A stretch of DNA of 64,000 bases, taken from NCBI RefSeq assembly GCF_036417845.1, contig NC_089979.1, forward strand, positions 51,002,275 through 51,066,274, written 5' to 3'. This DNA comes from Apteryx mantelli (lineage: Eukaryota; Chordata; Aves; Apterygiformes; Apterygidae). Every line of letters starts with the position of its first letter. Position 1 is the stretch's first letter. A model generated the notes under the pieces. The model was given only the letters and a program-made list of their open reading frames with translations, did no database searches and was not told where the DNA came from. A program made the position numbers and the translations under genes. Positions 37,601 to 46,739 of this stretch are shown here, one piece after another.

Positions 37601-40073
37601 GCCTTCCACTGGACTATTTTCACGAGAAAGTCATGTTTGTGTTTTATTTTTAAGCTAGTAATTCAGCAACTTCATTCTTAAAATGTAGTTTTACCACCAC
37701 TAATATTCTTTCAAAAGTATGGTGCAATATCTGATGTTCCATGCCTGAAATAGCTGCTCCACTAGAGACAAATGCAGAACGATATGCAACTTCAAGATCC
37801 ATTGTAAACTTTTCACACTGTTATTTTTTAATAAGTCAGCTGAAGATGACAAGATCTTAAAATTTACTGAACATATTCAGGCTGGTGTGATCCACTGACA
37901 ATAATCGCTTTTGGGGGAATGAGCAATGGCTGCTATCAGCAGGCACCCGCATGGAGCACTTTCAATATCAATGGCTTGTCTTAATACACACTTGAAATAC
38001 AAGCAGCATCACTCCTGTACAAAATACTCATTTTTCAGAGTTGCTGACAACAGCTACTGTTCTCACCGACTTCAATGTGATCAGCCAGTGTTTGGTACCA
38101 TGTCAAAAATAATCCCTGATTTTAGCTATAGATGTAACTATAGAGGTAAGAACCAGGCTTTAAGCATTTGTATTTGAAACTATTCTCACTTTTAATAATA
38201 AGAGGATGCAAAAGACATGAGTCACACTGTCTGGAAAGATTCCAGTTCCCTAAGACTACATACTACAAGACTAAATACTACAGCAGTTTCAGAAAATAAA
38301 GCATTTTCTGACTGATCTCAGAGACAAAGGCACAGATTTAGGTGGTCTATAGGCCAACAAAATGCCTGTACCAACCATTTCCTCTGGGCTGACTTAAGAC
38401 TCCATGAGGCACCAGCTACAAACAAGAACCGATATAGTAGGTAGGATTTAAAATTTCTTGATTAAATTGTAAAATACGAGGAGAAACAGGCTTTTTGCAG
38501 AAGACCTGAGCAATGAAGAGGCTCCCTACTGCATGTAGGGAGCAGGAAAACAAGGGTTTCAGCACAGGCATCATTTAGTTTCTGCCCCAATGGGTAAGCC
38601 CCAGAATTAGAGACTGTCTGTTAAAAATCACATAAATGAAGCAAAGTCTTAGAGGCTAACCTCATGTGCTCCACTACTCAGCACTGAAAGAGAAACAGTA
38701 CTGAAGAGTGAGCATTGCTAGAAGCAGTGCAGATCAATGAGGGTGCTACTTCCCTCCTTGTGGTTCAATGAATACTGGTCTCTGTGACGGCCCGAAAGAG
38801 AAGCACTTGTGTGCAGAAATACCAATTTGCTAGCCTTAAGTCAAGATAATGCAGGAAGATTTTTATAATACTTCTCAAGATGCAGTCACTACCTTTGCTC
38901 CTAGGATCCAGGTTTAAAAGCTTGCAATCCTATACTGAAGTTGCTACATTAAAAGAGCCAGGCAGACCTCACTGAAAAGCCTTCTAAAAACCAATATTCA
39001 GCACTTTTGAACTTGCTAAGGAACCTAACTCTTGTTTCCTTTTTGCTGGGACATCTGCCCCTGGACAATGCTTGCACGAAGCTTTCTCTGCTGCACTGGT
39101 TCCTGGCTTGAACCCTGAAGGCATGCTGCACAATGCATTCCCACCACCCACCTCCTGTCCTGGCATTGCCCACTGCTACTGGCTTTATTGTATGTCCATG
39201 GGCAACACTCCGGTTCTGCAATGACATTATGGGAAGAGGGGGCTAATAAGGAAAATAGATGGGAGCAGACTGCTGCTGGCATCAGGACAATCCATCTGCT
39301 CCATAGCTTGCCCTTGAGTTGCAACCAGTAAAAGGAACAAATGGTAGAACACTTTTTCTGTAGTATAATACTTTAATAAGCCTTTAGTACTATGTAGAGA
39401 AGTAATTTACTTACTTTGATGTAACACAGGTAGCTATATAAGAACATAGTTACATTGTCAAATATAAGAATACTCTGACAGTCTGCAATGAATAATTTAA
39501 CAGGAGGAGCAGAGTTAAATCAGAACTAGCAGCACACAACCTCTTTCCTTCAGTCAGTATTCACCTATAGTGGTTGCTCCTTTTTTCTGAAGCAGTAACA
39601 TTAAAAGTATTTATGCGACAACAGATGTATTCCTCATTATAATACATTTCTGAGAAATAGTAGATTGCTAAAACACTTAATGAAGTTTCCACCTTTCCTT
39701 ATCCCTCCCTTAGACACACAGCTGGGAAATACTGCTCTTAGAAGAAACCACCCAGCAAAATACACTCCTGCTTCGCCTAAGATTGCTAAGGAACAAATAC
39801 TCCATGCCTCCACGGTTGCAACTTACCCACTGCAAAGTCAGAAATAGCAAGATTGAGAAAGAAGTAATTACTCCGATGCCGGAGGTTTCTGTCCATTATG
39901 AAAGCAAGGATCACCAAGGCGTTTCCAAGGATTGTGATCAGAGCCAGCAGCGCCATAAGGACAGCCAGGAGCACCAACACACCCAGCGAGAACTCTGAGC
40001 TCAATGGCTGTGAGGACGTGGTCCCATTGCACGTTCCAGTCGTACGCAGAGCTTCAGCACTGCTGTTGTGCAT
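33882..40073 (-). CDS. HRH4: Histamine H4-type receptor, downstream tandem copy (copy A), 3 exons
   Basis: This is a class A GPCR predicted to bind histamine at the plasma membrane and signal through Gi/o, as known for H3/H4 receptors. Coding exons are 39827-40073, 36345-36511 and 33882-34661 (247+167+780 bp), giving 397 aa; human H4 is 390. The introns are GT-AG, phase 1 and phase 0. The sequence shows N-terminal sequons at Asn3 and Asn16, a TM1 GN motif, LAISD in TM2, Cys106 and Cys187 for the ECL1-ECL2 disulfide, Asp113 (3.32) and Glu205 (5.46) as amine contacts, DRF instead of DRY after TM3, an FF pair in ECL2, CWAP at TM6 (Trp328) and NPFLY in TM7 (Asn365). The start ATG has A at -3. Copy B lies 5' on the same strand. 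ECL1 and ECL2-TM5 resemble H3 strongly, so the H4 name rests mainly on its position after IMPACT. HRH3-like is the alternative name. Confidence 0.9.
34662..36344 (-). other. HRH4 copy A intron 2
   Basis: A 1683-bp phase-0 intron with gtaagt donor and ttctcatag acceptor. It contains an A/T-rich stretch at about 35575-35645 and a C/T-rich stretch at 35880-36080. No exon or recognisable repeat is seen. It is about 1 kb shorter than the matching intron of copy B. Confidence 0.85.
36345..36511 (-). CDS. HRH4: HRH4 copy A exon 2 (end of TM2, ECL1, TM3)
   Basis: The acceptor is ttccatag and the donor gtaagt follows codon GCT. The exon completes codon 83 and encodes through residue 138. It holds the IPLYIPY end of TM2, the ECL1 segment LTGKW, the disulfide Cys106, Asp113 (3.32), LLCTASVFN and YDRFLSVTKA. 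It differs from copy B exon 2 at about 23 of 167 bases and 8 residues. Ile94 stands where copy B has Asn. Confidence 0.92.
36512..39826 (-). other. HRH4 copy A intron 1
   Basis: A 3315-bp phase-1 intron. The 159 bp next to exon 1 (39668-39826) are identical to copy B. Further in, the two introns are still alignable near 39560-39667 but clearly diverged. No other gene or classified repeat is seen. Confidence 0.85.
39827..40073 (-). CDS. HRH4: HRH4 copy A exon 1 (N-terminus, TM1, start of TM2)
   Basis: The exon encodes residues 1-82 plus the first base of codon 83. The ATG is at 40071-40073 and the donor gtaagt occupies 39826-39821. It carries an N-terminus of about 28 residues with two N-X-S/T sites, then TM1 and the conserved RHRSNYFFLNLAISDF stretch into TM2. 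The exon is base-for-base identical to copy B exon 1, within a larger identical block. Confidence 0.92.
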
Positions 40074-40128
40074 CCTGCCTGTCCAGGTCAGTTCACTCTG
40101 GGAAGAAACTCACGTCTCGCAGGTTTAT

Positions 40129-41289
40129 CCAAAAGATTGAGACAATTATATTAACAGCATGGGCTGAATATGGAAACATCCAAAAAAATCACAGTATCAA
40201 AATAACGGACTGCAAGATTCCTGGGCTATTATATCTGGACTTGTTAATTCTCCTTGATCTGAAGACACATTTTTGCCTGAAAACGAAACCTGTAAAAGAC
40301 TCCCCATAAGCAGCACTAAGTGCACACTTTTAAAATAAATTATCTGCTTCTCTCCTGAAGGTTGATCCTTATCTACTGAGGTTGAAAAGTTAGTCTGAAA
40401 ACAACTCTCTTCAAAGACAAGCAGTTTGCATATTAGCATTATGTAAGCACTTTTACACACTGAATTCTCTTGAAGCTAAAAACAGAATTCATTTTCACTT
40501 CCCTAGTGGTCAACAGGGTTTGAATTATAAATTTCTCTCGCTGTAAACTGTAGGCATTGTTGTGCCTGCTGTCATACCTTGTACTGAATTATAAAGTTAA
40601 AACACAGAGATATATATTTCTTAATGTTGCTTATTACAGAGCTTCTAAAATTCAAACTTATACACAGAAGAAGTATCATCAATACCTTCTGAACTCACAC
40701 TAATCAACATGCAAGTGTAGCCCTGGACACAGAAGACCAGATACCTGTGCTTTGGAAGACCCTGTAGGCTTAGCCTATTTAATCCTTCACTTCCCAGGTA
40801 ATTTCAAGTAATCTTCCCCTCCACAAAATGCCAAACTCTAACCCTTTGCAGGTGTGAGGAGGTACATCCCTTCCTCCTTATCATTTAATTTATTTTGGAA
40901 AGAGTGACACAGAAGCTGGCAGGCCATGAATCATGCCCACAGCTCACCAGCTCCATAGCACCACAGCACAGTTTTTCAGACTGAGGCTGTGATGCTGAGA
41001 GCTTGACAAGACAAAGGGCAAGAAACAAGGAAAGAGACATGTACTTGGATGGGCTGGGGGGAGGAGAGACATGGTGCTGCAGGACAAAGTGGAATATATT
41101 GTAAAGAGTAATCAAGAGCAACGGCACTGAATGGCCTCTGGAGGAGAAAGAGCAGAGGTATAGTGCCCTGAGAACAGGCGAGAAAGACGATCTCTCGCCG
41201 GGGGAGGCGTCAGAGCCAGCTGAGACTCAACCAAGTGCTCGCACAAGAAGAAAAGGAGAGTGATGATAGCTATCAGAGTCATCCCTGCA
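40129..41289. other. 5' flank of HRH4 copy A
   Basis: The identity with copy B ends at 40128. Beyond it the flanks are still alignable, though diverged, to about 40460 (for example a shared tgatccttatct element near 40363 and 53170). No TATA box stands out. The part next to the CR1 may hold more of its 5' end. Confidence 0.5.
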
Positions 41290-44020
41290 GGGGACAGGGG
41301 CACCCCTCTGCCAACATGACATCTTGGGGGTTGCTGGGGAAACAAACTGGAGAAACTAGAGCTCTGTGTGCCATCACAAAACCACAACATTGCTGCAAAG
41401 ACAGACGTGGTGGGACAGCTCACATGACTGGCATGCTGCAATGGACAGATACAAACATGTCAGTAAAGACAGACAGGGAAGACGAGGAGGGGGAGTTTCC
41501 CTCCATGTGCAGGGACAGGTTGAACGTATGGAGTTTTTTTATGGGATAGACAACAGTCTGGTTGCTATTTTGCGGGTCAGGGTCAGAGGAGAGGACAGTG
41601 ACATGAGTGACATCATGATGGGAGTGTGTTACAGACTACCTGAACAGGGTGAGGAAGTGGATGAAGTCTTCTTTAAGCAAGTCAAGGAAGTGTCCGGATC
41701 ACAGACCTGTTACTTATGGAGGACTTTAGTCTCCATGACATCTGCTGGACAGGCAACACAGCAGGGTGCAAGCAGTCAAAAAGATTGCTGAACAGCGTCA
41801 GGGACAACTTTTTGATGCAAGAACTGTTTGCCACTGGAGGGTGACACACAGCTGGATCTGCTATTCACTAGCAAGGAGGAAATGGCTGGGGGTGTGTAAT
41901 CAATGGCAGCTTTGGCTATGGGGACCACGAAGTAGTTGAGTTCCAGTTCCTAAAGGGGTGAGGAAGGGGAGTAGCAGAGTACAGACCCTGGACTTGAGGT
42001 GAGCAGACTTCATGTACTCAGGAAACTGGTAGGGGGGATCCCATGGGAAGCAACTCTGAAGGGCAAAGGAGCTTAGGAAACCTGCAGGCCTTTAAGAACA
42101 GCATCCTCCAAACATAAAATTTGTCCATCTCAATTCTCAGAAAAACAAGCAGACGTATCAGGAGACTAGCTAAGGAGGGAACTCATGGAGCAACAATGCA
42201 AAAAGGCAGCATAGAGGAGTTGGAAGCAGGAACAGGCTACAAAGGAGGAAGTTGGAAATGTTGTCCAGCCATGTAGGCATGGTGCTAGGAAAGCTTGCAA
42301 AGGATGTCAAGGCCAACACAGAGAACTTCTACCACTACATTAGTATTAAAAGGCTGAACAATGAAAATGTGGTCCCATTGCTGAATGGGGTGGGTGATCT
42401 AGTGACAGCAGACACAGATAAGGCTGAAGTACTCAATGCCTTCTTTGCCTCAGTCTTCACCATCAAGGTCTCACAATTCTCTGTGTTTAGTGAAAGAGTT
42501 CAAAGAGACCTGCAGGGAGTGTGTGAGGACAGATTCAGGGATTACTTGGGAGAATTTGACACATACAAGTCCATGGGACCCGACAGGCTACACCCAAGGG
42601 TGCTGAGAGAACTGACTAATGTTCTTGCAAGGCTGCTCTTTGAAAGGTCATGGAGATCAGTGGAGGTCCCCAACAGCTGGAGAAAGGAAGATGTTGCACC
42701 CATCATAAGAGGCCAAAAGGACGATCAGGGGAACTACAGCTGCACTTTGGTCCCTGGGAAAATTATGGAGCAAGTCCTTTTGGAATGCATTTCTGAGCAT
42801 CTGAAGGAGCAGATGGTGACTGGGAACAGTCACCTTCAATTTACCAAAGGTAAATCGTACCTGGCCAATTTGATTGCCTTCTATGATAAAATGACCAGAT
42901 TCATGGACAAGGAGAGAGTAGTGGATGACATTTACCTTGACTTTAGGAAGGCTTTCTACACAGTATTGTTGTATCCAAGTTAGGATGTTAGGGTCTGGAT
43001 GGATGTACGAATAGATGGGTAAAAAATAGTTGGATGGTCAGGCTCAGAGGGTAGTGGATAATGGATTGTACTCTACCTGGAGGCCTGCAACAATTAGAGT
43101 ACTACAGGGGCCTACCCTGAGACCTGTCCTTTTTAACATCTTTATTGATGATCCGGGGGTGGTGATGAAGTACACTTTTTCAAGTTTGAACACAACACCA
43201 AACTGGGTGAACCAGTTAATATGCTCAATGCAGAGCTGCCATTCAGAGGGGCATAGGCTGGAGAAACAGGAGAAACTCCTGGAACCTTACCAAATTCAAC
43301 AAGGACAAATGGAAACTCCTGCACATGGGAAGGAAAAGCCCTGGCAATGAGACAGGTTGAGAGGACTGGCTGGCTGGGAACAGCTCAGCTGAAAAGGACC
43401 CTGTGGGTCTGGGTAGACCCAAAATATGAGTCAGCATTGTGCCCTGGCTGGAAGGAAGGCCAAAATGTTTATCCTCCTTTTCTTGGTATTTGATAGACCA
43501 AATCTAGAAACTGCCCAGTTTTGGGTCCCCCAGTACAAGAAAGTCATTGATACACCAGAGCAAGTTTAGCAGGAGGTCACCAGGATGGTCGGGGGCTGGA
43601 GCACTTGCCCTGCGAGGAGTGGCCAAGGGATCAGGGTTGTTCTGCCTGGAGATGGGACAGCTTTGAAGGGACCTAACAGCAGCATCCCAGCACCAAAGGG
43701 GAGGTTATGGAGAAGACTGAGCCAGGCTCTTCACAGTGGTGCATGGTGGGATGCCAGAGACAATGGCCATAAGTTGAAACTAGAGAAGCTCAGGCTGTAT
43801 ATAAGAAAAAACTTCTTTACTCTGACAAAAGACAAGCAGAGGAACAGGCATCCCAGGGAGGCCATACAGTCTTCATCCTTGAAGGTTTTCAAGACCCTAC
43901 TGGTCAAAGCACTGAACAACCTGGTCTGATCTTACACCTGACCCTGCTTGGAGCAGGAGGTGGGGGACTAGATACCTCCTGAAATCCCTTCCTACCTGAC
44001 CTGTCCTATGATCCTATGAC
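41290..44020 (+). mobile_element. CR1 LINE, 5'-truncated and frameshifted, between the two HRH4 copies
   Basis: Reading several plus-strand frames in order gives CR1 ORF2. The endonuclease part has a TWWD...SHDW motif near 41405 and GRRGGGVSL near 41485. The RT part has [13 protein letters not shown] near 42430, [16 protein letters not shown] near 42575, [11 protein letters not shown] near 42755, [11 protein letters not shown] near 42845 and [11 protein letters not shown] near 42925. The C-terminal part has FKTLLVKALNNL near 43890. The 3' end is the typical CR1 tail tcctatgatcctatgac at about 44003-44020, with no poly(A). There are many stops and frameshifts, and the YADD-type catalytic segment is not evident, so the copy is dead. 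The 5' limit is uncertain and may lie nearer 41110. Confidence 0.88.
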
Positions 44021-45576
44021 AAAGTGACTAAATTGTACGTGCATGGGAGAGGTGCAGAGTTTTGAACCAGGTATTAACATGATTTTAAGTCCTGCTTTGG
44101 AGCCATGTCAGACATGCTGTAACAAGTAAAGATTCTCACTGACATCAGAGGACAGAGTCAGTCTCTTGCTTTTAAAATTAGGGAAGTCAAATGGAATGCT
44201 GAAGTTCTATTATCATTCTCGATGGGGCTGAGGGAGAAACCTCTGTGGTCTCTCCTTCCTTCCTCCCTGGAGAGAAAAATTATATGCTAACATAAAGGAG
44301 ACAGACATGAAAATCACTGGGGCTAAAGACCTGTCCAAAATAACAGGAAAACAGCATTTCCTCCAACGGGTATATTTGGGGTTTTTTTTAAGACTTGAGA
44401 GGGTAAGTCAGAAAAATGCTATTGTAGTTTGGGTTGAACCTCACTGACACTCACAGGCTAATCCCCACCATGTATTTACAATAGCTATTAGACATCTGCA
44501 AAGACAGAAGGAAATGAAAGGCATGAAAGAGTGAAATGGGTGAGTGAGTGAGTGAGTGAGTGAGCGAGCGAGCAAGTGGATGAGGGGACTTTGCCTAGGA
44601 ATCGTTTTGGCAAACAAAGCACACTTGTGTCAGTGCATGAAAGGTGCACTCAAAAACAAATACTGAACAAACATATTAGCATGACCCTGAAAAATGTCCA
44701 ACAGAGTGGAGAAGACTTCTAGAATACCACATTGGGCAAGACAGCTTTAATGTTGTGAGCATTAACTATCCAAATGTTTGACTTACCCTGGGTGCTGGAG
44801 AGCAAGAAATTCTATGTTTAGAAAAACATGATGATCTTTTCAAATATACGAGTGGTGTGACAAAATAGTTTGAACACTGAGTGAATACACAACCACAAGA
44901 ATACTGACTTGTAACTTCACCACTCTCCTCTGTGTGGTTTCAAATTTGCTGCACATTGTGCTCCCTGACAAACTCTCGCATGCTGCAAAGTTTGGATCCA
45001 GTTTACATAGTCAATAATTGTGAAGGCCATTTTTCCAAAGTAATCAACCCATTCTTTATTCACAAAATGCAAGCAGTTCTCTTACATCAAAATTTTTATG
45101 CTAAAAGCATAGGGATAGAAAAGCAGCCAGCTCAAATACTTTCCCAGTTTGGGCTTACCTGCAGTTTCTCTGTTCAACAGATGTTTACTTAGTACACCAG
45201 CTAGTCTATAAATGTTCTAAATTTTTTTTTTAAGCTTTACAGAAAAATAAAATGAATAAAATCTATGCCAATTCCTTAACTCATGACAATGAAAATAGGT
45301 GTGCTGAATCAATGGCCTCCTGAAGCTGTACACCTCTCAGCAATCAGGCTCACAATGCATAACACTATCCATACAAGGCAAGGAAGCATAACAGGAATGG
45401 TGAAAAATAATGGCAAAAGAAGTCTTCAGTTACAAACCTCTAAATAGAATGGCATTTTAGTTCCTCAAAGTCATTAACTTTTGTGCTATGGTTAAGCTGT
45501 TTACATGCATTTGAATCGTTGAACAAAGAAATACTCTGCTTTTGCAATATTTCAACAGCCAATTTCAAATTAGATA
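44021..45576. other. Spacer between the CR1 and the 3' end of HRH4 copy B
   Basis: Contains the TGAG microsatellite; otherwise no gene or repeat is recognised. Confidence 0.55.
44540..44575. repeat. (TGAG)n microsatellite
   Basis: Tandem TGAG units turning into CGAG units, 20 bases and more, about 500 bases past the end of the CR1. Confidence 0.9.
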
Positions 45577-45582
45577 TTTATT
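45577..45582 (-). promoter_or_regulatory. Candidate poly(A) signal of HRH4 copy B
   Basis: AATAAA on the minus strand, 369 bases after the copy B stop. Its distance nearly equals that in copy A. Confidence 0.4.
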
Positions 45583-45950
45583 TCAAATAAGACTTTGCAA
45601 ATTGACTATTACTCTTCATTATTTTGTGCATTAGATTGGTTTATCTTTCTATATTTTATACTTTTATACATATATACAAAGAGGGAAGTACCTCAAATCC
45701 ACAAATGACCCAAAAAGCACACCCAGCAAAACATTGTTATACTTTTCTTTGCACTAGATGGTGTTTATCTTGGCACGATACAAGCGAAAACAAAACAAAA
45801 CAAAAAAATCAGGGCAAGTACATGCCTCCACTGCACTCTCAACCAATAACATCAGTGAACAAAAGCTTTTCCTATATTTCTGCTGAAAATACAAAAATTC
45901 AGCACTAAATAAGAGAGGTACCTTATCTGTAAGTTCTTTGCTTTAACTCT

Positions 45951-46739
45951 CTAAAAAGAAGGTGTGTTACGTGATCTCAATGTTGCAAACTTTTTGGGAC
46001 ATAATATTTTCATGAAAGCCATTCGAAACCTCATATGACAGAGAGGGTAGAGAAATGGGTTCAAAGACGAATTGAGCCACAAAAGCCAAAAGGCAATTTC
46101 ATACAAGGACCTGTGGATGCAAGTTCCTTGGCAGGCCCCACGAATAATCATTAGCAACGTATACGGGGCCCAGCAAACGGCAAAGACACACACAATTATG
46201 GCAAGTGACTTCGCAATTTTCTTGTCCCGTTGCAGTTTTGACCTGGTCTTTGCACGGAAAGAAGCAGAGAGATCATTTTTGAGGGTTATGGAGTCAGTTT
46301 GTGTTGGAGAAGGACAGTTAGCCACCACTGCTGGTCTCCATGACCTTGTTAACGATGAAACGCTGTCCTCTGCTTCTACAGAAGATAATCCTTGCCTTGG
46401 CAAGAGGCAAGATCTCCAAGACAGGCTGCTGCTCTTTAGAGGTTCACCCTCCTGCACGCTGCCACGTCTCTGGCGCTTCTGGATATTCCAGAAGATGTGC
46501 ACATTGAAATACGTCACTGAGACCAGCGGCACGAAGAACTCCAAGGTGGAGGCGCACAGGAGGAAGTACCAGTTGTTGAAGAACTCAGCGTAGCACTGCC
46601 ACTCTGGGACCACGCTGCAGCCAGCCACGTGCTCCCAGAAGAGAATTGCTGGGCAGTAGAGGAGGAAGGCCAAGACCCAGATGGCTACCATCTTCACAAC
46701 AGGGTCGGAGGCTGCTCCCTGCTGGACTCTGTAAGACAC
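45951..46739 (-). CDS. HRH4: HRH4 copy B exon 3
   Basis: The exon begins after acceptor ctcatag with GTG (Val139) and ends with TAG at 45951-45953, encoding 262 residues. TM4 through proximal ICL3 matches copy A exactly over 46357-46703. ICL3 residues 268-291 differ strongly without any indel. In ECL3 the pattern is GACQGTC against GACHGVC. The tail ends RNTPSF through a 9-bp insertion relative to copy A. Confidence 0.92.
   Translation of the reverse strand: MSYRVQQGAASDPVVKMVAIWVLAFLLYCPAILFWEHVAGCSVVPEWQCYAEFFNNWYFLLCASTLEFFVPLVSVTYFNVHIFWNIQKRQRRGSVQEGEPLKSSSLSWRSCLLPRQGLSSVEAEDSVSSLTRSWRPAVVANCPSPTQTDSITLKNDLSASFRAKTRSKLQRDKKIAKSLAIIVCVFAVCWAPYTLLMIIRGACQGTCIHRSLYEIAFWLLWLNSSLNPFLYPLCHMRFRMAFMKILCPKKFATLRSRNTPSF

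Noticed and set aside
39783-39998. Identical 71-codon plus-strand frames here and at 52572-52787
   Set aside because: They are antisense shadows of HRH4 exon 1. The identity is due to the conversion tract, not to a second gene.
42252-42983. 243-codon plus-strand frame as a host gene
   Set aside because: Its motifs are those of CR1 reverse transcriptase, and it is flanked by further CR1 frames and a CR1 tail.
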